This document shows, piece by piece, positions 20,879 to 29,214 of a stretch of DNA of 64,000 nucleotides (within the stretch, counting starts at the first letter, position 1; every line of letters starts with the position of its first letter). The notes under the pieces were generated by a model. It made no database searches. It was not told where the DNA came from and saw only the letters and a list, made by a program, of their open reading frames with translations. The position numbers and the translations under genes are program-made. The DNA is taken from NCBI RefSeq assembly GCF_036346875.1, contig NZ_CP107852.1:1116001-1180000 (forward strand), written 5' to 3'. Source of the DNA: Nocardia sp. NBC_00508 (GTDB taxonomy: Bacteria; Actinomycetota; Actinomycetes; Mycobacteriales; Mycobacteriaceae).

Positions 20879-21496
20879 TCACTTCGGCGTCAGGTTCTCC
20901 AACACGACTTCCGCGACCGCCTTCATGGTCGTGCGCCGATCCATTGCGGTGCGCTGAATCCACTTGAACGCCTGCGGCTCCGAAAGGCCCTGGGTCTGCA
21001 TCAGCACACCCTTGGCACGCTCGACCAGCTTCCGCGTCTCCAGCCGATCGGCCAGATTCGCCACCTCGCTCTCCAGCGCGGTGATCTCGTGGAAGCGGCT
21101 GGCCGCCAATTCGATGGCCGGCACCAGGTCCGATTTGGTGAACGGCTTCACCAGGTAGGCCATCGCACCCGCGTCCCGCGCCCGCTCGACCAGATCACGC
21201 TGGCTGAACGCGGTCAGGATAACCACCGGCGCAACACGTTTGGACGCGATCTCCGCCGCCGCGTCGATTCCGTCCCGGCGCGGCATCTTCACGTCCATGA
21301 TGACCAGATCCGGCCGGTGCTCGACCGCGAGATCGACCGCCTGCTGACCGTCGCCCGCCTCGCCGACCACGTGATAGCCCTCTTCGGTCAGCATCTCGAC
21401 CAGATCCATGCGAATGAGCGCCTCATCCTCGGCGACGACGACCCGCTTCGCCCCGGCGTCCCGTTTGGTGCCGGCGCCCCCAGCTGCTGTGCTCAT
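20879..21496 (-). CDS. pdtaR: ANTAR-domain response regulator PdtaR
   Basis: A 205-residue antiterminator-type response regulator. The receiver domain has the acidic pocket (Glu23, Asp24), phospho-acceptor Asp68 (VIMDVKMPRRDG) and Lys117 (LVKPF). The C-terminal ANTAR domain (about 145-200) contains RAKGVLMQTQGLSEPQAFKWIQRTAM, which binds paired RNA hairpins. It is the counterpart of Rv1626, near polA as in M. tuberculosis, where the sensor kinase PdtaS is encoded elsewhere. The start is set by GAGGGG seven bases before the ATG. Confidence 0.95.
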   Translation of the reverse strand: MSTAAGGAGTKRDAGAKRVVVAEDEALIRMDLVEMLTEEGYHVVGEAGDGQQAVDLAVEHRPDLVIMDVKMPRRDGIDAAAEIASKRVAPVVILTAFSQRDLVERARDAGAMAYLVKPFTKSDLVPAIELAASRFHEITALESEVANLADRLETRKLVERAKGVLMQTQGLSEPQAFKWIQRTAMDRRTTMKAVAEVVLENLTPK

Positions 21497-21707
21497 AGGT
21501 AGACCCCTCTGGTTCCGATGCCCTGTCCTCGACACACCGAAAGAAGCCACGATCCTCCGGGCGACCATCAGGCTGTCGAGTGATGTAAAGAGTACCTTTC
21601 ACTTCTGCATAGAACGCATATACCCTGCGCAAACCGCGCGCTCGCACCGCCGACGCCAACTCATTCGCTTCCACGGCACCCCACCCGCTATAGTTTCCAC
21701 CCGGTGC

Positions 21708-21794
21708 GCCGAGTTGGCGGAACTGGCAGACGCGACGGTCTCAAAAACCGTTGTCCGAAAGGACGTGTGGGTTCGAGTCCCACACTCGGCACCA
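21708..21794 (+). tRNA. tRNA-Leu (anticodon CAA)
   Basis: An 87-base tRNA with acceptor GCCGAGT/ACTCGGC, anticodon stem ACGGT/ACCGT around CTCAAAA (CAA at 21742-21744), a class II variable arm (GTCC-GAAA-GGAC) and T arm GTGGG-TTCGAGT-CCCAC. The 3' CCA is encoded. It reads UUG codons. No duplicated 3' end that would mark an integration site is seen nearby. Confidence 0.96.
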
Positions 21795-22252
21795 GACGAG
21801 TTCCCAGAGCGATCCCGCTGCGAGGGAACACTCCCCACGGGGTCGGTGTTGCGGCCTCCCGGGCAACTCTGTTCAGCGAAAGCACTGACCAGGGGAAGGT
21901 TCGCCAGTTCTTCCGGGGCTTCACCCCTGGACCCCACGGCGAGCTTCGCCACCGATCCCCGAGCACGTGGTTGCGATCGGCGAGCACGTTGGATTGCGAG
22001 GCCGGATGCCCGCGGGTCGCAGCTGGCGAATGTTACGGACGGTGGCGAGTTGCGTTCATAGATTTCTCCGTGGGAAGACGCGGTTTCTGTTGGTTCGCGC
22101 TTCGGGCGGGTGTGGCGGCATTGCGGCGTAGCGTTGGGGGGAGCGGCGGAGTCGTGGGGCGGCCGACGTTCTTTCTCTGCGTCGAACCGTTTCGGTCGCC
22201 GGATCGTGATTCGCGTAGGACGCGGCGGACGTCCGGGCAGCGGAGGTGTTCG
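21795..22252. other. About 460 bases without a recognisable gene
   Basis: Between the tRNA and the DUF4188 gene. Open frames pass through on both strands but none has a ribosome site, a leaderless signal or recognisable family features. I see no repeat, integrase remnant or strong hairpin. Confidence 0.5.
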
Positions 22253-22765
22253 ATGCGGGTGAACAGGACCACCGTGGATCTGTCGGAGTATCCGGATCTG
22301 GTGGTGATCTATCTCGGGATGCGGGTGCGGCGGCCGAGGGGAATGCTGCGATTGCTCGGGCTCGGGCCCAAACTGTATCGGTCGCACCAGGATCGGCCGG
22401 ACGGGCTGCTCCTGCACGAAGACGTCGTCTGGTCGCTGTTTCCGCCGCACTGGGGTGCGCGCCAATACTGGCGCGACCTCGACAGCCTCGAAGCATGGAC
22501 CCGCAGCGCGCCGCATCGCGACTGGTGGCAGAAATTCCTGCGCGACTCGGGTGGCACCGGCTTCTGGCACGAGGCCTACTTCGCGCGCGGCGGCATCGAC
22601 GCCATGTACGACGACATGGACCCCGCGACCGGGCTCGCGCGGTTCGCGCCCGTGGTTCCCTCGCGCGGGCGAAGGTTCACCACCCGAGGACGCGTCGAGG
22701 ACCGACCCGCCGAGCTGGAGCCCGTGGTGCGCGAAAGCACCTACTACGACGGCGAATCCGAGTAA
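22253..22765 (+). CDS. DUF4188 (monooxygenase-like) family protein
   Basis: A 170-residue protein resembling the DUF4188 family, which has a ferredoxin-like fold related to small haem enzymes and monooxygenases. Visible features are YPDLVVIYLGMRVRRPRGMLRLLGLGP, the tryptophan-rich SLFPPHWGARQYWRDLDSLEAWTRSAPHRDWW and WHEAYFARGGIDAMYDDM. The biochemical role is not known. The ATG has GGAGG six bases upstream. A hairpin follows the stop. Confidence 0.8.
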   Translation: MRVNRTTVDLSEYPDLVVIYLGMRVRRPRGMLRLLGLGPKLYRSHQDRPDGLLLHEDVVWSLFPPHWGARQYWRDLDSLEAWTRSAPHRDWWQKFLRDSGGTGFWHEAYFARGGIDAMYDDMDPATGLARFAPVVPSRGRRFTTRGRVEDRPAELEPVVRESTYYDGESE

Positions 22766-22801
22766 CCTGCGCAGGCTGTCATATCACGAAGCAATCACGA
22801 A

Positions 22802-22816
22802 GCAGCGTTTCGCTGC
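22802..22816. terminator. Small hairpin after the DUF4188 gene
   Basis: GCAGCG-TTT-CGCTGC forms a six-base stem with a three-base loop 36 bases after the stop codon. A weak intrinsic terminator is plausible. Confidence 0.4.
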
Positions 22817-23010
22817 GCTCGCGACGGGGTACACCGAGGACGGAGAATCGAACCGCTCCAACCGCCGGAGTGACGTACGTCGCAGGCCAGGGCTGAAAAA
22901 CGGCGTACTTCGTGTACGGCGCGCTACGAACAGATGAATATGTTGTTCCCACACCTGGGACTACCGAATCAGGACCTTCTGGTAGCCTCGCCGCCGCTTA
23001 TCGTGTTCGT

Positions 23011-23628
23011 ATGCACGTCCTGTTCGTCTGCAACGGCAACGTTTGCCGTTCGGTGATCGCCGAGCGGCTCACCCGCGCCCTCGCGGTCGAACACGCTCTG
23101 CCCCATCTCACCACCGAAAGCGCGGGAACCCGTGCGCTGGTGGGATTTCCGGTCGAGCCGCTCGCCGCCCAGACCATCGCGGGGCTCGGCGCCGACCCGG
23201 GCAACTTCCGGGCCCGCCGCCTGAAGCCGGACATGATCGACAAGGCCGACTTGGTCCTCGCGATGACCGAGCAGATCCGCGACCAGGCGATCGACATGGC
23301 CTTCGGCGCCGGGTCCCGCACCTACACACTGCTCGAAGCCCACCGGATCGCCCACGTCACCGGCGCGCGCACGGTCGCCGAACTGCACACCGCACGCAAC
23401 GACCTCTCCCTGGTCGGGCGGGAGAACATCGCCGACCCGGTCGGGCTGTCCCCGCAGGCGTTCTGCGAGGTCGGCGACCGCATCGCCGAGGCGCTGGTGC
23501 CGCTGCTGCTAGCGTTGGCCCCGAACGAGCAGCCGCGCCCGCAGGACGACGAGCGCGGACTGGTGATCCGTCCCGGCATGTCGCGGCCGCCACTGGCGAC
23601 CTTCCTCGCCGCCCAGCGCGCGCGGTAG
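23011..23628 (+). CDS. Low-molecular-weight protein tyrosine phosphatase-like protein
   Basis: A 205-residue protein opening MHVLFVCNGNVCRS, the C-X5-R-S phosphate-binding loop with catalytic Cys7 and Arg13. A later ADPVGLS matches the general-acid Asp-Pro motif of the family. Members dephosphorylate phosphotyrosine on proteins, or arsenate in related reductases. It is about 40 residues longer than usual, with a Pro/Arg-rich tail. The ATG has no ribosome site but follows TATCGT by six bases, suggesting leaderless translation. No tyrosine kinase or capsule gene lies next to it. Confidence 0.87.
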   Translation: MHVLFVCNGNVCRSVIAERLTRALAVEHALPHLTTESAGTRALVGFPVEPLAAQTIAGLGADPGNFRARRLKPDMIDKADLVLAMTEQIRDQAIDMAFGAGSRTYTLLEAHRIAHVTGARTVAELHTARNDLSLVGRENIADPVGLSPQAFCEVGDRIAEALVPLLLALAPNEQPRPQDDERGLVIRPGMSRPPLATFLAAQRAR

Positions 23629-23789
23629 CAACCCGAGGGCCAGACCGGGAACTCGCTCGGACACCGTGCAATGCACGGCCCGCCCGCCTGTCATCATCCG
23701 GCTATGTCCATTCCGGGTATGGACGGATTAAACTCCTCGCGGACAACACTCCCGCCCGTTGCTGCTTCGACACAGGACAGGAATCAGAC

Positions 23790-24215
23790 ATGCCGAAGCG
23801 AATTTCGGATGTTTCGCTCCATGTTTATGTGACACCGGAAGCCCTCGATCGCGTCGTCGAGACCGTGCGCGAGGTGGTGGACGACTATCTCACCGACCGC
23901 GACGTATTCGTCTGGCGCTTCACCTTGCCGGTCGATACCGACGACCCTACCCACCTGGCCCTGGAGAGCCGCTGCGGTCCGGGCCGGCTCGACGGCGCAC
24001 TGGCAGACCGCCGCACCTACGAGATCGCGCTCAGCCTGGTCGGACTGCCGGACCAACTGACCGACGACGACGTGGCCACGCTGGAACGCCAACTGCTGCG
24101 CGGGATCTCCGGACTCGCGCGCACCGAGCCGGGACGGCAGATCCCGGTTTCGATCCGCGCCTCGCAACGCACCGACGTCGATCTCGACATCGATCGGCAC
24201 CGCGAACTGCTGTAG
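23790..24215 (+). CDS. Conserved-looking hypothetical protein
   Basis: A 141-residue, acidic, soluble protein (MPKRISDVSLHVYVTPEALD...). I do not recognise the family. Codon use is GC3-rich and like its neighbours, and ACAGGA precedes the ATG, so it is probably a real gene. Visible parts are an N-terminal beta-alpha segment with DRVVETVREVVDDYLTDRDVFVWRF and a C-terminal IPVSIRASQRTDVDLDIDRH. No membrane helix or signal peptide. It is convergent with tesB across a tandem repeat. Confidence 0.65.
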   Translation: MPKRISDVSLHVYVTPEALDRVVETVREVVDDYLTDRDVFVWRFTLPVDTDDPTHLALESRCGPGRLDGALADRRTYEIALSLVGLPDQLTDDDVATLERQLLRGISGLARTEPGRQIPVSIRASQRTDVDLDIDRHRELL

Positions 24216-24279
24216 TGCGCCTCCCGGGCGCGGCCAGATGAATTCCGCCCGCGGACCAGGCGGAGCTAGGGCTGAGGCA

Positions 24280-24413
24280 GCCGCAGAAAGGACACCGCCG
24301 GACGAAGTCCGCCGCAGACCCGCGCCGGGCCGAACGGAGGCGAGGCGCCGCAGAAAGGACACTGCCGGACGAAGTCCGCCGTAGACCCGCGCCGGGCCGA
24401 GCGGAGGCGAGGC
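24280..24413. repeat. Two tandem 67-base repeats between convergent genes
   Basis: Copy 1 (24280-24346) and copy 2 (24347-24413) differ at only about three positions. Each contains a small hairpin, CGGACGAAGTCCG, then a GC-rich block with CGCCGGGCCGA and GGAGGCGAGG. The array ends six bases before the tesB stop codon. A diverged single copy lies at about 37150-37216. This looks like a dispersed intergenic element rather than local slippage alone. Confidence 0.85.
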
Positions 24414-24419
24414 AGCCGC

Positions 24420-25334
24420 CTAAGCCCGCTGGCGCGCGGGGAAGTGGCGAATGAGCCCCTCCTGCACCGTCGTGGCGAGCAGGTCTCCGGTGCGGGAGTA
24501 GAACCGTCCGGTTGCCAGGCCGCGGGAGCCCGCGGCCACCGGCGACTCGGTGGCGTACAGCGCCCACTCGTCGAAACGGAACGGGCGGTGGAACCAGATC
24601 GAATGGTTGACCGTGGCCGCCACGATCCGGTCCAGGCCCCAGGAAAGCCCGTGGGTGGTGATGATCGAGTCCAGCACCGTGGTGTCGGACGAATAGCCGA
24701 GCGTCGCCACGTGGATCAGCGGGTCGTCGGGCAACCTGCCGTCGGCGCGCATCCAGACCCGGTTGTGGTTCAGCCGCTCCCCCGTGCCCTTGAGAATCCA
24801 CGCCGGATCGTTGGTGTAGCGCATGTCGATCGGATGCGGCGCCTTGACGAACATCTCCAGCTTGTCCTCCAAGCCTTCGAAGCTCTCCTCCACCCGCGGC
24901 AGCGTCTCCGGATCCGGGACCTCCGGCTGGGCGTGCGCGTGCTCGAGCCCCTTGCCCCAATCCTGGAACGCGGCGAGCATCACGAACAGCTCCTGGCCGT
25001 CCTGGGTCGCGGTGACGGTGCGGTTGGCGAACGCGCGTCCGTCGCGATGGCGGTCCACCCGGTACTCGATCGGCTTCTTCACGTCGCCGCCGCGCACGAA
25101 ATGCGCGTTCACGGCGTGCACCGGACGGTCACCGACCGTCCGGCCCGCCGCCATGATGGCCTGCGCGACGAGCTGACCGCCGAACGTCCGGCTCCACACC
25201 TTCGCCGGATGCTGGCCGACGAACACGTCCTCATCCATCTGCTCCAGATCGAGCAGGCCGAGCAACACATCCAGGTCGGAGCGCTGTGCGGGCAGCTCCT
25301 CGACGACTACGGAGCTGCCTAGGGAAGCACTCAC
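24420..25334 (-). CDS. tesB: Acyl-CoA thioesterase II
   Basis: A 304-residue double-hotdog thioesterase that hydrolyses acyl-CoA to free fatty acid and CoA. The N-terminal half has VWSRTFGGQLVAQAIMAAGRTV and RGGDVKKPIEYRVDRHRDGRAFANR; the C-terminal half has TTVLDSIITTHGLSW and NHSIWFHRPFRFDEWALYATESP, typical of TesB. It matches Rv1618, also next to pyk. The GTG start shares one base with the pyk stop (TAGTG) and has GGAGGA six bases upstream, so the two are translationally coupled. Confidence 0.95.
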   Translation of the reverse strand: MSASLGSSVVVEELPAQRSDLDVLLGLLDLEQMDEDVFVGQHPAKVWSRTFGGQLVAQAIMAAGRTVGDRPVHAVNAHFVRGGDVKKPIEYRVDRHRDGRAFANRTVTATQDGQELFVMLAAFQDWGKGLEHAHAQPEVPDPETLPRVEESFEGLEDKLEMFVKAPHPIDMRYTNDPAWILKGTGERLNHNRVWMRADGRLPDDPLIHVATLGYSSDTTVLDSIITTHGLSWGLDRIVAATVNHSIWFHRPFRFDEWALYATESPVAAGSRGLATGRFYSRTGDLLATTVQEGLIRHFPARQRA

Positions 25335-26752
25335 TAATGGTCCTCCTCACCGATACGGTGCACGTGGATCAGATTGGTGGAGCCTACGGTGCCGGGCGGC
25401 GATCCCGCCACGATGACCACCAGGTCTCCCTTCTGGTATCGGTCCATGGACAGGAGCGCTACATCGACTTGGTGGATCATCGCGTCGGTGGTGTTCACGG
25501 TCGGCACGATGAAGGTCTCCGTGCCCCAGGTCAGCGCCAGCTGGCTGCGCACCTCCGGCAGCGGCGTGAACGCCAGCAGCGGCAACGGCGTGTGCAGCCG
25601 GGCCAGGCGGCGCACCGTGTCACCCGACTGGGTGAACGCCACCAGCGCCTTGGCGTTGAGCCGCTCGCCGATGTCCCGAGCGGCGTAGGAGATCACGCCG
25701 CGCTTGGTCCGCGGCACGTGGGTCAGCGGGGGGACGCGGGTCGACTCGGTTTCCACCGCGTGCACGATGCGCGCCATCGTGCGCACCGTCTCGATCGGGT
25801 ACTTGCCCACCGAGGTCTCCCCCGACAGCATCACCGCGTCGGCGCCGTCGAGCACCGCGTTCGCCACGTCCGAGGCCTCGGCGCGGGTGGGGCGGGAGTT
25901 TTCGATCATCGATTCCAGCATCTGGGTGGCGACGATGACCGGCTTGGCGTTCTCCCTGGCCATCTGGATGGCGCGCTTCTGCACGATCGGCACCTGCTCC
26001 AGCGGCAGCTCGACGCCGAGATCGCCACGGGCGACCATCACCGCGTCGAAGGCGAGGACCACGGCCTCCAGGTTGTCGATCGCCTCCGGCTTCTCCAACT
26101 TGCCGATCACCGGCACCCGGCGGCCGACGCGATCCATCACGTCGTGCACCAGCTCGACATCGGACGGGGACCGCACGAACGACAGCGCGATGAAGTCGAC
26201 GCCGAGCTTGAGTGCGAACTCCAGGTCCTCGATGTCCTTCTCGGACAGCGCGGGCACCGACACGTCCATGCCCGGCAGCGAGACGCCCTTGTTGTTGGAG
26301 ACCGGGCCGCCCTCGGTGACCCGGCAGACCACGTCGTTGCCGTCGACGCGGGTGACGACCAGCCCCACCTTGCCGTCGTCGACCAGGAGGCGGTCGCCGG
26401 TCTTGGCGTCCTGGGCCAGTTCCCTGTAGGTGGTGGACACCCGGTCGTGGGTCCCATCGACCTCGTCGACAGTGATGCGGACCTCTTCGCCCGTCGCCCA
26501 GACGGTCCTGCCCTCGAGGAAGCGACCGAGGCGGATCTTGGGCCCCTGGAGGTCGGCGAGAATGCCGACGGCTCGGCCGAGGTGGTCGGAGGCCTGACGC
26601 ACCTTCTTGTAGTTCTCGGCATGGTCCGCGTGCTCGCCGTGGCTGAAGTTCAGCCGCGCTACGTCCATACCGCTCTCGACGAGTTCGCGGATACGGTCCT
26701 CGGTGGCAGTGGCCGGGCCGAGCGTGCACACAATCTTCGTCCGTCGCATCAC
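25334..26752 (-). CDS. pyk: Pyruvate kinase
   Basis: A 472-residue glycolytic enzyme making pyruvate and ATP from phosphoenolpyruvate and ADP. The opening RRTKIVCTLGPAT, the substrate loop DVARLNFSHG, the ILADLQGPKIRLG segment, the catalytic MVARGDLGVELPLEQVP and the KPVIVATQMLESMI segment are intact, with a C-terminal allosteric domain. Start: GTG at 26752 follows TAGGCT by six bases (leaderless); an ATG three bases later is the alternative. It forms an operon with tesB as in M. tuberculosis. Confidence 0.97.
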   Translation of the reverse strand: MMRRTKIVCTLGPATATEDRIRELVESGMDVARLNFSHGEHADHAENYKKVRQASDHLGRAVGILADLQGPKIRLGRFLEGRTVWATGEEVRITVDEVDGTHDRVSTTYRELAQDAKTGDRLLVDDGKVGLVVTRVDGNDVVCRVTEGGPVSNNKGVSLPGMDVSVPALSEKDIEDLEFALKLGVDFIALSFVRSPSDVELVHDVMDRVGRRVPVIGKLEKPEAIDNLEAVVLAFDAVMVARGDLGVELPLEQVPIVQKRAIQMARENAKPVIVATQMLESMIENSRPTRAEASDVANAVLDGADAVMLSGETSVGKYPIETVRTMARIVHAVETESTRVPPLTHVPRTKRGVISYAARDIGERLNAKALVAFTQSGDTVRRLARLHTPLPLLAFTPLPEVRSQLALTWGTETFIVPTVNTTDAMIHQVDVALLSMDRYQKGDLVVIVAGSPPGTVGSTNLIHVHRIGEEDH

Positions 26753-26855
26753 GGGTAGAGCCTAGTCCCGCTGGGTGTACAGGTCCCGCCCTGGCCACGG
26801 TGAAACCTTGGTGAAAAATATGAACCGGGGCTCAATAGCCGGTACATACGGATAC

Positions 26856-27524
26856 TCAGCGCGCGACATGGCGAGCCAACCTGGTTTCCAGCCGGGTCTG
26901 CGCGAATCCGAGGATCAGGCAGATGACCCAGTAGTACAGCGCCGCGACCCCGTAGAGCGCGAAGAAATCGAAGGTCGGCGCGGCGGCGAGCTGCGCGACC
27001 CGCAGCAGCTCGGTGACCAGAATGGTCGAAGCCAGCGAGGTGTCCTTGACCAGCGATATCAGTGTGTTGGACAGCGGCGGCACCGCGATCCGGGCCGCCT
27101 GCGGCAGGATGATCAGCCGCAGCATCATCGGGTAGGACATACCGAGCGCCTCGGCCGCCTCCCACTGGCCGTCGGCGACGCTGAGGATCGCGGCGCGCAC
27201 CACTTCGGCGGCGTAGCCGCCCACGTTGAGGCTGAACGCGATCACGGCGGCGGGGAACGGGTCGATCACGATGCCGAATTGCGGTAGCGCGTAGAACACG
27301 ATGAACAGCTGCACCAACAGCGGAGTGCCGCGAATGATCGAGATGTAGAACCGGGCGGCCGCCGACAGCGGCCATACCGGCGACATCCTCGCCAGCGCCA
27401 CGAACAAGGCGAGCACCAAACCGATGGCGAAGCTGATCGCGGTCAGCGGGATGGTCTTCGTGACGGTGGCCTGCAACATCGGCCACAGGTTGTGCCAGAT
27501 GAGATCCCTGGTCGCGGCGTCCAT
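26856..27524 (-). CDS. Amino-acid ABC transporter permease (cystine/polar type)
   Basis: A 222-residue permease of the YecS/TcyL kind with about five membrane helices. It has PLTAISFAIGLVLALFVALARMS, the RGTPLLVQLFIVFYALPQFG motif and the EAA loop NVGGYAAEVVRAAILSVADGQWEAAEALGM. It follows the binding-protein gene by ten bases. No ATPase gene is adjacent, which is unusual for this class. Confidence 0.93.
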   Translation of the reverse strand: MDAATRDLIWHNLWPMLQATVTKTIPLTAISFAIGLVLALFVALARMSPVWPLSAAARFYISIIRGTPLLVQLFIVFYALPQFGIVIDPFPAAVIAFSLNVGGYAAEVVRAAILSVADGQWEAAEALGMSYPMMLRLIILPQAARIAVPPLSNTLISLVKDTSLASTILVTELLRVAQLAAAPTFDFFALYGVAALYYWVICLILGFAQTRLETRLARHVAR

Positions 27525-27534
27525 GAAGGGGCGG

Positions 27535-28287
27535 CTACTGGCTGACGTCGGTGCCGAAATACTTCTCGGCGATCTTCGCCAGGGTGCCGTCGGCGCGCAG
27601 CTGATTCAGCGCGTTGTCCACGTCGGCGATCAGCGCGTCGCCCTTGCGCGCGGCGAACGCCTGCTTGCTCACCGCTCCGGTCTTGCCCGCGATCTTCACG
27701 CTGGTGTCGCCGGTCTTCTTGGCGTACTCGGCGACGGCGAGGTTGTCGTTGACGGTCGCGTCCACGCGGCCGTTCTTCAACAGCTGGATGGCCTGCACGA
27801 AGCCCTCAACGGCTTCGACCTTCGCACCCGCGTCGGTGGCGACCTTGCTCCAGTTGCTGGTGGCCGACTGCGCGCAGGTCTTGCCGTCGAGATCGGCGAG
27901 ACCGGTGATGGCGTTGTTGTCGGCCCGGGTGACGATCACGCCCGCCGACGTAGTGTAGGGCGCCGACAGCGCGTACTTGGCCTTGCGCTCGTCGTTCACG
28001 GTCACCTGGTTGGCGACCAGGTCGAAGCGCTTGGACTCCAGACCGGCGAAGATGGCGTCCCACGGCGTCTGCACGAACTGGACCTTCTTGCCGAGTTTGT
28101 CGCCGACCGCCTGGATCACCTCCACGTCGTACCCGGTGAGCTTGCCGTCGGAGCCCTGGAAGCTGAACGGCGCGTAGGTGCCCTCGGTGCCGACCTTCAG
28201 CACGTTCGGGTCACTGTCGCCGCACCCGCTCAGGCCCGTGGCGGCGACGATGGCGAGCATGGCGGCGGCGAACAGCTTGCGACGCAC
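27535..28287 (-). CDS. Amino-acid ABC transporter substrate-binding lipoprotein
   Basis: A 250-residue family-3 binding protein with a signal peptide and lipobox LSGC (Cys22). GTYAPFSFQGSDGKLTGYDVEVIQAVGDKLG and FDLVANQVTVNDERKAKYALSAPY resemble the cystine-binding FliY/TcyJ group; specificity is inferred. The GTG start has GAGAGGG upstream, and the longer frame would place a charged stretch before the signal peptide. It forms a two-gene operon with the permease. Confidence 0.9.
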   Translation of the reverse strand: MRRKLFAAAMLAIVAATGLSGCGDSDPNVLKVGTEGTYAPFSFQGSDGKLTGYDVEVIQAVGDKLGKKVQFVQTPWDAIFAGLESKRFDLVANQVTVNDERKAKYALSAPYTTSAGVIVTRADNNAITGLADLDGKTCAQSATSNWSKVATDAGAKVEAVEGFVQAIQLLKNGRVDATVNDNLAVAEYAKKTGDTSVKIAGKTGAVSKQAFAARKGDALIADVDNALNQLRADGTLAKIAEKYFGTDVSQ

Positions 28288-28477
28288 GAAATCCCTCTCT
28301 TCAGTGCGTGGAGCTCCACACACGACACGCGAATCCGGGTCATGCTACGCCCGGACCTGCCCCGGCGACAGTATCCCGATCATCGTGCGCGGAAGGATTG
28401 TGCTCCGTGGGTTTCGCCGGAAACACGCAGGGAGGCGGACAGCCCGCGCCCGCCTCCCTGCCGTGTCGAGGTCGCGA

Positions 28478-28972
28478 TCAGTCGCGCAGCGGGCGTCCCT
28501 GGGGATCGGGGACCTTGCCGACCAGGATCATGATGCCGTCGATGAGACCCCAGATGCCACCGAGGCCGCAGGTGAGGATCGTGACCACCAACTGGGCGAT
28601 GCCGAGGCCGGTGTAGCCGAGATAGAAGCGACCGACGCCGAAACTACCGAGGAAGATCTGCAGCAGGCCCGCGATCAGCTTCTGCTTCTCCGACAGCGGC
28701 ACGCCGAAGGGATCGCGGCCCCACGGAGCCTCCGGGTCGTTCGGGTTGTATCCCTGCGGACCGCCCGGGTACGGCGCCTGCGGGTAGCCGCCTGGCTGCT
28801 GGCCGTAGGGGTCGATGGGCTGGCCGTACTGCGGCTGGCCGTAGGGATCCGGCGGCGGGCTGTACTGCGGCTGGCCTTGCGCCTCCAGCGGCTTGGTCAG
28901 ATCCGGACCCGTACCGGGCGGGCCGTACTGCGGGCCCGTGGAACCCGGATTCTGCTGGTAAGGGTCGGTCAC
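28478..28972 (-). CDS. TM2-domain membrane protein with Pro/Gln/Tyr-rich N-terminus
   Basis: A 164-residue protein. The first about 90 residues are low complexity, with repeated DPYGQPQYG- and PGGYPQAPYPGG-like units. The rest is a TM2 domain: two membrane helices (KLIAGLLQIFLGSFGVGRFYLGY and IAQLVVTILTCGLGGIWGLIDGIMIL). Function unknown; such proteins are common in actinobacterial envelopes. The GTG start has GGAGGA five bases upstream. Confidence 0.88.
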   Translation of the reverse strand: MTDPYQQNPGSTGPQYGPPGTGPDLTKPLEAQGQPQYSPPPDPYGQPQYGQPIDPYGQQPGGYPQAPYPGGPQGYNPNDPEAPWGRDPFGVPLSEKQKLIAGLLQIFLGSFGVGRFYLGYTGLGIAQLVVTILTCGLGGIWGLIDGIMILVGKVPDPQGRPLRD

Positions 28973-29214
28973 TCATGTCCTCCTCATTCGTGCGGGCACC
29001 CTCTTCTCGGCCCCCGTCCTTGCTGGACCGCCGATTTGCCGCTCGCGACGATCACGAGACATTGTCACCGGGATCGACCGCGTTGTCGCCTCCGATGTTT
29101 CCGGACCTGCGAGGAGTTATCGCGGCGGGTCGCCGATTCGTTGCCGCGGACGAGAATCCGACGGCGGTGCGGCGCCGAGCCGGGTGCCGCAGCGCCCGGC
29201 CCGGACGGCACGAG

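Noticed and set aside
21708..22252. tRNA-Leu as an integration (att) site for a mobile island
   Set aside because: No second copy of the tRNA 3' end, no integrase and no shift in base composition were seen on either side.
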